Notes: generated by a model from the letters alone, not told the origin. Shown: positions 1 through 8,246, counted from the stretch's first letter. The stretch is 27,635 bases of DNA from CAZPZZ01 sp964591245 (GCA_964591245.1 CAZPZZ010000046.1:1-27635), one strand, 5' to 3'. Translations and numbers: made by a program.

Positions 1-877
1 TAAGGTTGTTTGCAACATCTGAGTCCAGCGCCGTCGGGAGAAAACTAGCTGGAGATGGTGTCTGTGGTTCTCCAGGTGGAGCGGCTGAGAATGTGCTGTC
101 GTTGGTCGGAGCAAGATCCAGCGCACCGCCGCTATCGGCACTGGTGTCTGGTGATCCTGGCTCGCTATTACTGGCGGTTGGTGCTGCCTCCGACGCTGCC
201 GGGGGCGCAGTTACCAGTCCGTCCTGGGGGTTGCTGCGGGAGGTTTCCGCTGGCTTCTGGTCCGTTGGATCGGGGTTGGTGTCAGGCTGCATGTTAGTCG
301 GAGGCGGAGCCTCTTCCGCGGCGGGCGTCGCTGGCGTTGGGGTGGCTGGAGTCGTGATCGCCGCTTCCGCCGGGACCGCCGCTTCTGTCTCGGCTGTCGA
401 TGTCATCGGCATGCCGGCAGTAGAGGCGTTCACTTCTTGAACATCGGTTTCCACCATTGCGGTGAGCTCGGTAGAAATTTCTCTGGCCACGAGCTCCATC
501 TGTGCTTCAGCGAGGCGGCTGATCGCCGTCTTGATCGGTGCGAATACCTCCGTCAGGTCGACCTCTACGGTGTTCGCGTTGTCCCTTGTTTCTGTCAATT
601 GAACTAATTCTTGCTCAAGAGCTTCGATCCGTTCTTGAGCCCATGCCTGCTGCGTCAGCATTTCGTTGCGGTCCGCCTGTATCTCCTGTCCCATGTAGAC
701 ATAGCCGGCGCCAAACGCCAACATTAACAAGAAGATGGTCTGAAAGAACCGACCAATTCCTCCGCCGCGTCGGGGCGGGGCGGGTTGCACAATTTGTGGT
801 GCCGGACTTGCCTTCGGGGCCGCGTTTGGTCTGCTCGCTGGCGCAGTCGGCTGAACTGGTTTTGGTGGCATCGTCAT
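1..877 (-). CDS. Single-pass membrane protein with coiled coil and Pro/Thr/Ala-rich tail (C-terminus off window)
   Basis: The minus strand is open without a stop for 292 codons from an ATG at 877 to the window edge, so the C-terminus is missing. The start is supported by a strong Shine-Dalgarno (GGGAGGGG) 6 nt upstream. Residues 1-42 are Pro/Ala-rich and end in a basic RRGGG patch. Residues 44-61 form one hydrophobic segment (FFQTIFLLMLAFGAGYV), giving an N-in, C-out topology if the basic patch stays inside. Residues 65-98 look like a coiled coil rich in Gln, Glu and Leu, and 104-140 look helical. From about 145 on it is low-complexity Pro/Thr/Ser/Ala/Glu, as in periplasmic spacers. I do not recognise the family. 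Plus-strand ORFs over the same bases (for example 6-440) read as antisense shadows of the biased tail. An envelope-spanning or scaffold role is only a guess. Confidence 0.75.
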   Translation of the reverse strand, partial: MTMPPKPVQPTAPASRPNAAPKASPAPQIVQPAPPRRGGGIGRFFQTIFLLMLAFGAGYVYMGQEIQADRNEMLTQQAWAQERIEALEQELVQLTETRDNANTVEVDLTEVFAPIKTAISRLAEAQMELVAREISTELTAMVETDVQEVNASTAGMPMTSTAETEAAVPAEAAITTPATPTPATPAAEEAPPPTNMQPDTNPDPTDQKPAETSRSNPQDGLVTAPPAASEAAPTASNSEPGSPDTSADSGGALDLAPTNDSTFSAAPPGEPQTPSPASFLPTALDSDVANNL

Positions 878-1101
878 GATGTACCCCTCCCAAGGGTCAC
901 CTTTGACGCTTCACGGTCCGTGCGGTTTATTCCGTGCGATCCGTCAGCGTCGTGCTCTAAACACTGATATGGGTTACGGTTTGCAGGCACTACGGTGCTG
1001 CTGCCAAGAGAATGTTTTGCCAGGGGCATGTAACGCCACAATCCAATCAGACTAGACCTGGTCTTAGAAGGGAGCCCTATCTGTCTTCGCGCAGCCCGTC
1101 T
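878..1101. other. Intergenic region up to the assembly gap
   Basis: With the gap, this makes about 325 bases without a gene between the minus-strand membrane protein and the plus-strand DUF5916 gene. It should hold the promoters of both divergent genes. I see the ribosome binding site at 884-891 and a small imperfect dyad (AGACC-T-GGTCT) near 1055, but no convincing -35/-10 pair. The ORFs here are short and without a recognisable protein. Confidence 0.5.
884..891 (-). promoter_or_regulatory. Ribosome binding site of the left-edge membrane protein
   Basis: GGGAGGGG on the minus strand lies 6 nt before the ATG at 877. It is the main evidence that the long minus-strand frame is translated and that 877, not the second ATG at 871, is the start. 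Confidence 0.6.
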
Positions 1102-1201
1102 NNNNNNNNNNNNNNNNNNNNNNNNNNNNNNNNNNNNNNNNNNNNNNNNNNNNNNNNNNNNNNNNNNNNNNNNNNNNNNNNNNNNNNNNNNNNNNNNNNN
1201 N
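1102..1201. other. Assembly gap (100 N)
   Basis: There are exactly 100 unknown bases, the usual placeholder for a scaffold join of unknown size. The real distance, and anything in it, is unknown. The gap stops one base before the ATG of the next gene, so that gene's ribosome binding site and promoter are hidden. Confidence 0.98.
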
Positions 1202-1202
1202 G

Positions 1203-3545
1203 ATGTCGTGGCGAATATTCAGTGCGGTCATGGCGCTGCTGGTGGCCGCGGGTTCACAGAAGGGTCTCGCCCAGCAAGTTCTCGCTGAGGACCCTTTGAA
1301 ATCACTGCCCGGAACAGACAGCGCTGAGGTCGCCGGTAGTGGCATGCCGTCAGTTGAGGATGCAGACATCGTGGCGCTCGGGCTCGTGCCGGGCCGTCCC
1401 CTTGTCCGGCCCCTGCGTACCGAGACTCCGCCTGCGATCGATGGAGTGCTCGACGATCCCGTCTGGCGAACTGCGGCTGTCATCACGGAGTTCACTCAAC
1501 AGGCACCGGCGGAGGGCGCGCCGGCGACCGAGGCCACCGAGGTGTATATCGCCTACGACAGCGATCACCTCTATTTCGGATTTTATTTGCATTATTCAGA
1601 TCCAGGCATCATGCGGGCCAATCGGGTTGACCGGGACAGAGCCTCGCAGGATGATTTGATCACGATTTATCTCGACACCTTCCTCGACCAGCAGCGCGCC
1701 TACGATTTTGATCTCAATGCGTTCAATGTCCAGGGAGACGGGATCGTGAACGTCAGCGGTGGACGGCGTGGCCCGATTCCTCCGGCGGACCGGTCCTGGG
1801 ATGCACTCTTCTATAGCGCCGCTGAAATCGTCGAGGATGGCTATGTGGCAGAAATGGCGCTTCCATTCAAGAGCATCCGCTATCCGCAGCGTGACCGCGG
1901 AATCCCACATCGATGGGGATTTCAGATTGTCCGGGAGATCAAGGACAAGAATGCGGAGAACGCGGTGTGGGCGCCCATGTCCCGGGATGTCTCAGGCTTC
2001 CATCGCCAGATGGGGCTGATGGAGGGGATGACTGACTTTTCCACGAGTCGGAACCTCGAACTATTGCCGACGTTCACGGCCATCCAGTTTGGTACGCTTG
2101 ATTCCACTGGCTCGTTCGTGAACCAGGATACGGATCCCCAGGCGGGGTTGAACATCAAGTACGGCGTCACCTCTAATTTTACGGCCGATTTCACGATCAA
2201 TCCCGACTTCTCTCAGATTGAATCCGATCAACCACAGATAGACGTGAACCAACGGTTTCCTCTGTTTTTTCGTGAACTGCGACCATTTTTCGTTGAGGGT
2301 GCCGAGATTTTCCAGTTTCCAGGGCCGGTCACGTTCGTGCACACCCGCACTATTGTCGATCCGACGTGGGGCGCCAAACTCACTGGAAAGTCGGGGCGTC
2401 TCGCGGTCGGGATCCTGACCGCAGAGGATGAGGCACCGGGTAATCTTGAGGATGCGACCGATCCGATGTTTGGCAAGACCGCGCAGAATTTCATCGGACG
2501 CGTGAAATTCGATGTCTACTCGGAATCACATCTTGGCGCCGTCTTTACCGACCGTGAATTTCTGGATAGCAGCAGTCGACTCGGCGGTATCGATGGCAAT
2601 TTCCGTTTGTCCCGTTCCATGACGACCAACTTTCGCATGATCGGGTCCCAGCACCGGGGGCTCAGCGGGTTGGACCGGAGTGGCCATGTCTACGATGCCA
2701 GTATCAGGGATAGTGGGCGCAATCTTCGATGGTTCGCGGCCGCCTTCGAGATTTCGCCAGATTTCGATACAGAGGTCGGGTTCGTGCGCCGCGCCAATCA
2801 GCGGCGCATCGTCAGCAACGTGGGGTACCGTTGGTGGCCAGAGAGTTGGATCATCAACTGGGGCCCAGACCTGAACTATGGACGGAACTGGAACTTTGAT
2901 GGGGTGCTGGAGGACGACAATACCGAGGGGGGAGTAAGCGTCAATTTCGCGCGGAATATCAATGTCAGCACTGAGTTCAATCACGATATGGAGCGCTTCG
3001 GTGGCATTGATTTTCAGAAACGCGGCGTTGATGTCAGCGCTGGGGTCAGTAGCACACGTGCCCTTTCGGTAAGAGCCGGTTACAGCCGTGGAGACCAGGT
3101 CTTTTTCGACCTCGACAATCCGTTTCTGGGCCAGGGGGAAGAAGCGCGATTGAATGTCACGGTACGTCCGTTGGCCCGGCTGAGCTCACAAATCAGGATC
3201 AGTACGAGTCGGCTGAGAGATTCTGCGAATGGGGGCTCCGAAGTCTTCGACGTCAAGATTTATCGGGCACAGAGTGTTTTCACCTTCACTGACCGGCTGC
3301 TGATGCGCAACATCTCGGAATACAACACGTTCGACAAGGACCTCGATATTAATGTGTTGTTCACCTACCGTATCAACGCGGGCACGGTCTTTTATCTCGG
3401 CTACGACGACCACTACAGGCAAGCGGACCAACTATTTAGCGATCGAGATGGCGATGGGTTGGATGAGCGGTTGTTTTTTACCCGCGATCTGCGTCGTACC
3501 AATCGTGCGTTCTTCACGAAATTGCGCTACCTCTTTCGTTATTGA
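1203..3545 (+). CDS. Exported CBM9-like/DUF5916 outer-membrane beta-barrel protein
   Basis: 780 residues. Residues 1-24 are a signal peptide (MSWRIFSAVMALLVAAG, likely cut near GLA-QQ). Residues about 75-265 form a carbohydrate-binding family 9-like domain (PPAIDGVLDDPVW, then DHLYFGFYL and VAEMALPFKSIRY). From about 280 to the end is the DUF5916 region, with its hallmark DFSQIESDQPQI followed by FPLFFRELRPFFVEG. The rest is rich in alternating strands and ends in LRYLFRY; a terminal aromatic residue is typical of barrels inserted by the Bam machinery. Known members of this family are outer-membrane proteins of unsettled function, so a ligand cannot be given; the CBM9-like fold only hints at a carbohydrate or other small ligand. 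The start follows the gap directly, but the complete signal peptide supports it. A longer paralogue lies at 21722-24550. Confidence 0.9.
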   Translation: MSWRIFSAVMALLVAAGSQKGLAQQVLAEDPLKSLPGTDSAEVAGSGMPSVEDADIVALGLVPGRPLVRPLRTETPPAIDGVLDDPVWRTAAVITEFTQQAPAEGAPATEATEVYIAYDSDHLYFGFYLHYSDPGIMRANRVDRDRASQDDLITIYLDTFLDQQRAYDFDLNAFNVQGDGIVNVSGGRRGPIPPADRSWDALFYSAAEIVEDGYVAEMALPFKSIRYPQRDRGIPHRWGFQIVREIKDKNAENAVWAPMSRDVSGFHRQMGLMEGMTDFSTSRNLELLPTFTAIQFGTLDSTGSFVNQDTDPQAGLNIKYGVTSNFTADFTINPDFSQIESDQPQIDVNQRFPLFFRELRPFFVEGAEIFQFPGPVTFVHTRTIVDPTWGAKLTGKSGRLAVGILTAEDEAPGNLEDATDPMFGKTAQNFIGRVKFDVYSESHLGAVFTDREFLDSSSRLGGIDGNFRLSRSMTTNFRMIGSQHRGLSGLDRSGHVYDASIRDSGRNLRWFAAAFEISPDFDTEVGFVRRANQRRIVSNVGYRWWPESWIINWGPDLNYGRNWNFDGVLEDDNTEGGVSVNFARNINVSTEFNHDMERFGGIDFQKRGVDVSAGVSSTRALSVRAGYSRGDQVFFDLDNPFLGQGEEARLNVTVRPLARLSSQIRISTSRLRDSANGGSEVFDVKIYRAQSVFTFTDRLLMRNISEYNTFDKDLDINVLFTYRINAGTVFYLGYDDHYRQADQLFSDRDGDGLDERLFFTRDLRRTNRAFFTKLRYLFRY

Positions 3546-3631
3546 GGTGGAGTTCCCGGTCCTACACGCGAGTTGTTCGCCTCTGGTGGCGGCCTTGCAA
3601 TGGCCTGCAGGTATGGCATGATGAGCCCCGC

Positions 3632-4273
3632 ATGACGAGATTGTTCCCGTGCGTCGTTCTGTTGGGCTGTGCCCTGGTGGGGCTGCTTTCCGGTACCGGG
3701 CTAGCGTTCGCCGAAGAGCGTAATCTCATCGTCGTAACCCCCGAGGCTGAAGACGTACGAGTTGTTCATACTCGTGAAGCGGTCGAGTTCTGGAATCGAA
3801 CGCTGGAGGAACTGGGCCTCAATATTCGATTGCGGGCCCGGGTCGTGGTCGCGCCATCAGGTGCACGTTCACTCGAGACGTTCGCCCGTTTCGTGTCCCA
3901 GCGGGGCGGGCGGTTACCGAAAGGCACGGAAGGTCCCCAGCCACCGCCCGAACTGACGAGCTTGTCGGGAGATGTTGTGGTCCTCCTGTCCCGTCAGCCG
4001 TTGCTCCCCTTTGCCTGGCCATTGGCCGGAACGCCGGACTACTTCGTGGCCATTCGGGCACCAAATTCGCGGCGTACGAAGGATGGGACCGTGCTGCGGA
4101 ACGTGATCGCGCACGAATTAGGTCATACGCTCGGTCTGACGCATAACCGAGGGGGTTCCTCACTGATGTGTGCCCCTTGCTCTTCATTGGCTGCTCAAGC
4201 GAGCCCGGGTGGCTGGTTGCCGCTCACTGGTCGCGATCGCGATCGCCTGCGCCAGTTGCATCCCGAAGAATAA
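3632..4273 (+). CDS. Secreted matrixin-like zinc metallopeptidase
   Basis: 213 residues from the ATG at 3632. This start is chosen because a signal peptide follows directly (MTRLFPCVVLLGCALVGLL, likely cut after LAFA). The frame is open further upstream to a TTG overlapping the previous stop, but that part has no export signal or family character. The zinc site is HELGHTLGLTH: His161, Glu162, His165 and His171, the metzincin HExxHxxGxxH signature. A Met-turn candidate follows in SSLMCAP, and the tail LTGRDRDRLRQLHP resembles the end of matrixin catalytic domains. The protein is short, essentially one catalytic domain without a clear propeptide. It lies 86 nt after the DUF5916 gene on the same strand and may be cotranscribed. 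The family assignment is firm; substrate and activity are not known. Confidence 0.85.
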   Translation: MTRLFPCVVLLGCALVGLLSGTGLAFAEERNLIVVTPEAEDVRVVHTREAVEFWNRTLEELGLNIRLRARVVVAPSGARSLETFARFVSQRGGRLPKGTEGPQPPPELTSLSGDVVVLLSRQPLLPFAWPLAGTPDYFVAIRAPNSRRTKDGTVLRNVIAHELGHTLGLTHNRGGSSLMCAPCSSLAAQASPGGWLPLTGRDRDRLRQLHPEE

Positions 4274-4366
4274 CGAACCACGCCACCACGAGTCTCATTC
4301 CAGATCACGATTCCGTGTATCTGGGTTTGGGGATGGTGCAGTTCCGGCGGTGGGCGTCCACGTCAG

Positions 4367-4831
4367 TCACCGGCCTGATGGTGCTGCGACTCCCGTTCCG
4401 TGCGTGTAGACGAGCTGGGCACCGTATTCCCCCACGTCTGTCAGGAGCCACAAGCCCCCGAGACTGATTAGGGCAAGAAGGATGACCAGCTGGCGCCTGG
4501 GCTGGCCAAGGGTGACCCACACGGTGATTCGACTGGCAGTGGCGAGCCCGAAGTACCAGACACACCACCACGCCTGGTCCCAGTGAAGGGTGACCACGGC
4601 CTGGGCCAGGCCCGGCGTGTACACGTCTGCCGCCGCCTTCCGACCGGTCAAGTAGGCCGCCACGAGCATGATCGTCCCGGCTATCTGGAGGCAGGTGGAG
4701 AGCACGTAGGCTGTACCTGTCTGTCGACGCAGGATCGCGAGGAGGTCTGCACCGGCCGCCGTTGCGAGAAGCCCGATCGGCAGGTGTACAACGACTGCGT
4801 GCAGATTCGGCGCCCAGTCGAGAAAGTGCAC
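4367..4831 (-). CDS. DUF2231 family membrane protein
   Basis: 154 residues from a GTG at 4831. The frame is open further upstream, but those codons overlap the cytochrome gene and show no family similarity, whereas the sequence after GTG (VHFLDWAPNLHAVVVHLPIG) is a typical DUF2231 beginning. About four membrane segments are visible (roughly 12-33, 43-62, 88-107, 114-131). Conserved-looking histidines sit at 11, 16, 83 and 144, the last in the C-terminal AQLVYTHGTGV block that marks the family. Placed near the membrane, such histidines could bind haem, but this is inference. The gene starts 5 nt after the stop of the octaheme cytochrome, so its ribosome binding site (a GGGG run) lies inside that gene and translation is probably coupled. 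This makes it the likely membrane partner of the cytochrome. Confidence 0.82.
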   Translation of the reverse strand: MHFLDWAPNLHAVVVHLPIGLLATAAGADLLAILRRQTGTAYVLSTCLQIAGTIMLVAAYLTGRKAAADVYTPGLAQAVVTLHWDQAWWCVWYFGLATASRITVWVTLGQPRRQLVILLALISLGGLWLLTDVGEYGAQLVYTHGTGVAAPSGR

Positions 4832-4836
4832 TCGTG

Positions 4837-6048
4837 TTACCCCGCGACTCGCCAGGGGGATACCTGGGGCCACTCTTCCAGGGCATCGAGTGCCCAGGTC
4901 GTCGTCTGATCCGTATGACAGCCGGTGCAGGGATTGGGGACGCCGTACCGTTCGGTGTCGGCCGGCGAAATAAATTTGAAGGTGTGGCTCCTGACGTTGA
5001 TGTTCCCGACTGTTCTGGCGATCGGCGGCATGTGACACGCCACGCAGACACTTCCCTCACCTTCCGTTTCGTGCTGGGTATGATAGGCGATCGATCCGCG
5101 GGGACCGGCCTGGAGCTGCGGTCTGTGGCATTCGAGACAGACGTCGTTGCCGGGGGCTCGTAGATCCGCTTCGTGTTCAGTGCCATGCACGTCGTGACAG
5201 GCGTAGCACGTGACGCCCTTTACGTACATCTGACTCTGTACGTAGTCGTTACCTTGCATGCGGTTCTTGTGTCCTGATCCCTCGGGCCAGTGCGTGAACG
5301 TTTCCTGGCCGAGGTGTGGTTGCTCCAACTCCCAGAATTGAGCCAGGCGGTCACCCGGCCGATATCCAACGGCCCAATCGTAATAGAAGCCGTCGAACGG
5401 GTTATCGCGCGGTTGGCCCTGAGAATGACATTGAATACAGATATCGTCGGCACGTACCGGGTCCAGACCCGCTGGATTCACGATACTGGCCGCAGTCTGG
5501 GCATTGTTGTGCAGGCTGCCCGGTCCGTGACAGGCCTCGCAGCCGACGTTCCATTCAGTCGGAGTTTTCGTCGCAAGATCATAGTCGACCGAATGACAGC
5601 CGTCGCACAGCGGTCCGGTGGGTCGTTCCATCGGATCGTCGGGATAGTGTTCGGTCCACCAGTCCCCCCCGCGTCTGGGCAGATATCGCCGCCACTGTCG
5701 ATTCTGCACGTCCCATTGTGCCGGCAGAATGAAGTAGTCGTCTCCGCGCTGGGTGTAGTACCGCTGTTTCCACTTGCTGCCGTAGGTGAAAACGACGTCG
5801 TCCGGTGTGAAGGTGAGAAGGGGGTCTTCTTGCGTGAAATCACCGAGAATGGCGTCTGGCTGTTCTCTGGGATCCTGTAAGACATTCGCCATCAAGGTCT
5901 GCGTCCAGCGGTCGTGAATCTCATCGTGGCAGCTTTGGCAGGACGCGGAACCGGCGTACTCCGCGTCTTGGAGATCCAGGTTTTCTGTCGCTCGAGGTAG
6001 ACACGCTCCGAGCAGGGTGATGGCGATGAAGAGGATCAGCCGGTGCAT
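4837..6048 (-). CDS. Octaheme c-type cytochrome lipoprotein
   Basis: 403 residues from the ATG at 6048. The frame continues open to 6366, but the lipoprotein signal peptide (MHRLILFIAITLLGAC, lipid-bearing Cys16) begins here. Eight CxxCH haem sites follow: Cys37, 148, 170, 204, 281, 304, 335 and 374, with His as the last residue of each. The first (YAGSASCQSCH, then HDRW) and last (NPCTGCHTD, then WALDALEEW) resemble a known group of multihaem cytochromes distantly related to cytochrome c554/NrfA-type proteins. Longer relatives often continue into HEAT or TPR repeats; this one ends soon after haem 8. It would move electrons in the periplasm or at the outer membrane. No Shine-Dalgarno precedes the ATG, and a TATTAT -10-like box about 14 nt upstream would fit a nearly leaderless message. 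The DUF2231 gene follows in the same transcript. Confidence 0.92.
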   Translation of the reverse strand: MHRLILFIAITLLGACLPRATENLDLQDAEYAGSASCQSCHDEIHDRWTQTLMANVLQDPREQPDAILGDFTQEDPLLTFTPDDVVFTYGSKWKQRYYTQRGDDYFILPAQWDVQNRQWRRYLPRRGGDWWTEHYPDDPMERPTGPLCDGCHSVDYDLATKTPTEWNVGCEACHGPGSLHNNAQTAASIVNPAGLDPVRADDICIQCHSQGQPRDNPFDGFYYDWAVGYRPGDRLAQFWELEQPHLGQETFTHWPEGSGHKNRMQGNDYVQSQMYVKGVTCYACHDVHGTEHEADLRAPGNDVCLECHRPQLQAGPRGSIAYHTQHETEGEGSVCVACHMPPIARTVGNINVRSHTFKFISPADTERYGVPNPCTGCHTDQTTTWALDALEEWPQVSPWRVAG

Positions 6049-6163
6049 CGTTGTAGGACGAATAATAGCGCGTATGGGGACGTTCGTCGGCCCGCGGGTG
6101 CACGGTATACGTGCTGGCGTGGTTTCGCTCGTCGTCGTGGAAGGGACACCGCGTCGGCCTGGA

Positions 6164-6179
6164 CCGATGATGTCATCGG
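6164..6179. promoter_or_regulatory. Perfect dyad in a divergent promoter region (possible operator)
   Basis: CCGATGA-tg-TCATCGG is an inverted repeat with 7-base perfect arms and a 2-base centre. It lies in the 284 bases between the divergent octaheme cytochrome and serine hydrolase genes. A second dyad, GCACG-gtata-CGTGC, lies at 6100-6114, nearer the cytochrome. Both have the size and symmetry of binding sites for dimeric regulators. No regulator gene is in the window, so the assignment rests on symmetry and position only. Confidence 0.35.
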
Positions 6180-6332
6180 AAATGAACGGTATCTGGACGA
6201 CGCTCGCGCGCAGCCGTTGTCCCCGGTTGTGGTCTTGCTGCCGATGCTCTTGGTGCCATGAGATGGGGTGAACTCGTCTATTGGGTGCGTCCCCGTCTGG
6301 TAATCTGGGGTTCAGAATAAAGGAGAAGAGCG

Positions 6333-7652
6333 ATGATGAAACGGATCGGATGTCCGAGTCTGCCAATACTGGGAGCCCTCGCCGTGCTGGGCCTGAGCCT
6401 GGGGATGACCCTCCGCGCCGCGGAGGATCTACCGGTTGCCACTCCAGAGTCGGTAGGGATGTCGGCGGAGCGATTGGAACGGGTTAATGAGTACTTCCAG
6501 CGTTTTGTCGACGAGCGCCGAATCGCCGGTGCCGTCACGCTCATTGCCCGCAAGGGGAAGGTTGTGCATCACTCGGCCGTTGGTTGGAAGTATCGGGAGG
6601 AGGAGATCCCGATGACGACCGACACCATCTTCACACTGATGTCGATGACGAAGCCGATTGTGTCCACTGCCTTGATGATGCTGTTTGAAGAGGGACGATT
6701 CAGACTCGACGATCCGATTGCAGGCTGGATTCCTGAATATACCGACCATATGGTCACGGTCTCCGACGGGCCGCGTCAGCGGCGCGTGCTCGAGGCGCGA
6801 CCGGTGACGATTCGTCACGTGTTAACGCATACGTCTGGATTAACGCTCAATCCGAATAACGCTGGGCTCTCAGAGGAGGACCGACGGTTCGTGACGAATG
6901 ATGGAGAGCCATTTGCCACGATCGGCGAACGTGTGAGTCGGGCCGCCCGGATTCCCGGGGCATTCCACCCGGGAGATCACTGGCAATACGGAGCATCGAC
7001 TGATTACGTTGCCGTGCTCGTGGAGAAAATCTCTGGTCGTCCGATCGATGTCTTTCTCCAGGAGCGGATTTTTGAGCCATTGGGCATGAACGACACGTTC
7101 TACAACGTGCCGCGGGAGAAGGTGGACCGGGTCTCGGCGGTGTATCGACCAACTGGGGACGGTAGCTCGGAGCTGATGCGGGCGCCGACGTTTCGGGAAC
7201 CAACCACGTATTTCCCTGGCGTTGCCGGCTTGAACGGGACATCCGCTGATTACTTTCGTTTTGCCCAGATGATCGCCAACGGAGGAGAGTTGGATGGGGT
7301 CCGCTTGCTTGGACGCATGACAGTCGATCTGATGATCAGCAATCACACGGGGGACAAGAATGTCTATGTCCGGGGGGCCGGCTACGGATTTGGTCTCGGG
7401 GTGGGGGTCTTGGTCGATCCGACAGTGTCATTTGACACGTTGTCTCCGGGTAGTTACGGCTGGGGTGGCGCCTATGGCACGCTGTACTGGGCGGATCCGG
7501 TTGAAGATCTCGTTGGGTTGATGTTCATTCAGTTACCTGGCCATGGCCCGTTGAACATCCGCCAACGATTCACGAATGTGGTTACCCAGGCTGTGGTGGA
7601 CAGCGTGGCTGATCAGCGCCCCACCGTGCAGGGTTACGCTATTCCGCGCTGA
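6333..7652 (+). CDS. Exported beta-lactamase-related serine hydrolase
   Basis: 439 residues; AGGAG lies 7 nt before the ATG. Residues 1-30 are a signal peptide (PILGALAVLGLSLGMTLRAA). The rest is a class C beta-lactamase/transpeptidase fold (PF00144 type). The nucleophile motif SxxK is Ser104-Met-Thr-Lys107 (LMSMTKPIVS). The second motif is Tyr219 in WQYGASTDY, a variant of the classical YxN seen in esterase-like members. A GGAYGT stretch near residue 375 takes the place of the third (KTG-like) motif. Members include esterases, D-aminopeptidases and penicillin-binding-like proteins, most of unknown substrate; the YGAS variant makes a true antibiotic-hydrolysing enzyme less likely. It runs divergently from the cytochrome gene, and its 3' end overlaps the convergent HExxH gene by 14 nt. 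Confidence 0.9.
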   Translation: MMKRIGCPSLPILGALAVLGLSLGMTLRAAEDLPVATPESVGMSAERLERVNEYFQRFVDERRIAGAVTLIARKGKVVHHSAVGWKYREEEIPMTTDTIFTLMSMTKPIVSTALMMLFEEGRFRLDDPIAGWIPEYTDHMVTVSDGPRQRRVLEARPVTIRHVLTHTSGLTLNPNNAGLSEEDRRFVTNDGEPFATIGERVSRAARIPGAFHPGDHWQYGASTDYVAVLVEKISGRPIDVFLQERIFEPLGMNDTFYNVPREKVDRVSAVYRPTGDGSSELMRAPTFREPTTYFPGVAGLNGTSADYFRFAQMIANGGELDGVRLLGRMTVDLMISNHTGDKNVYVRGAGYGFGLGVGVLVDPTVSFDTLSPGSYGWGGAYGTLYWADPVEDLVGLMFIQLPGHGPLNIRQRFTNVVTQAVVDSVADQRPTVQGYAIPR

Positions 7653-8172
7653 GATGGTGTGACCGGAAGAGTGTGAGTTGGCCGGGTGGATGGAAATAGT
7701 GTTCGAGCTGTTTCCGTAACCACACGATATATCGCCGATCGTGTTCGCGCACGGCGATAGCCCGTTGACAGAGGTGGCTGACGGCGCTCGCATGACGCCG
7801 CCAGGACCGACCGTCACAGGGTATGGTCAGGTAGCAGGGTTTTTCGTCAAGAAACAACGGATGCCGGGCAAGGGTCCAGATGTCGCATTGGACCTCCCCA
7901 CTTGGGACGAGTCCTAAACCCGGAGGCTGAATGAGGTGGGTCAATTCGTGACCAATGGTGAAGTAGGTGACCTGCCTGCGGCGGTAGGGGTTCAGCCGGA
8001 TCAACCGTTCTGCTGGAAGAGCTAATCCGTCCAGCCTGGGATTCGCCGTGATGCCTACGGTGACGGGCGCATGTCCCAGTTCTGGAAACAGGCCGACTGC
8101 GCGGCGCAGGCGAATCACCAATTCCCGTGATGCCACGCGCGCCATTGGCTTGGTGAGTACAACCTTAGCCAT
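7639..8172 (-). CDS. Small cytoplasmic HExxH putative metallopeptidase
   Basis: 177 residues with no signal peptide and no membrane segment, so probably cytoplasmic, unlike most neighbours. The zinc motif is GHELTHLIQ with His75, Glu76 and His79. About 14 residues later comes GEVQCDIWTLARHPLF, where Glu93 or Asp97 could be the third metal ligand (gluzincin- or aspzincin-like). The length resembles SprT-like or other minimal zincins, but I cannot name the family. The C-terminal half is basic and rich in His, Arg and Trp. The last codons overlap the end of the convergent serine hydrolase gene by 14 nt. The ATG is preceded only by a weak GTGAGA. A peptidase role is inferred from the motif alone. 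Confidence 0.75.
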   Translation of the reverse strand: MAKVVLTKPMARVASRELVIRLRRAVGLFPELGHAPVTVGITANPRLDGLALPAERLIRLNPYRRRQVTYFTIGHELTHLIQPPGLGLVPSGEVQCDIWTLARHPLFLDEKPCYLTIPCDGRSWRRHASAVSHLCQRAIAVREHDRRYIVWLRKQLEHYFHPPGQLTLFRSHHLSAE

Positions 8173-8246
8173 GATCTCACGATAGCAGTTTTCTGGTATG
8201 GCTGTGTCCGTTTACGGAAAGTCTTGGAGACGGGCCGAACTCGGCA

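Noticed and set aside
6..440. Plus-strand ORF of 144 codons at the left edge
   Set aside because: It is antisense to the minus-strand membrane protein, has a repetitive Gly/Ala/Val composition mirroring the low-complexity tail, and has no ribosome binding site.
4302..4322. Possible bidirectional terminator between the matrixin and DUF2231 genes
   Set aside because: Only an 8-bp stem with a bulge and no T tract on either strand.
4305..5186. Minus-strand ORF of 293 codons over the DUF2231 and cytochrome genes
   Set aside because: Out of frame with both real genes; rich in Arg, Pro and Ser with no family features.
6049..6366. N-terminal extension of the octaheme cytochrome by 106 codons
   Set aside because: The lipoprotein signal peptide begins at the ATG at 6048; the extension is polar and overlaps the promoter region and start of the serine hydrolase gene.
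6333..7652. True class C beta-lactamase
   Set aside because: The YxN motif is replaced by YGA and the third KTG-like motif is absent, which fits the broad esterase/peptidase relatives better.
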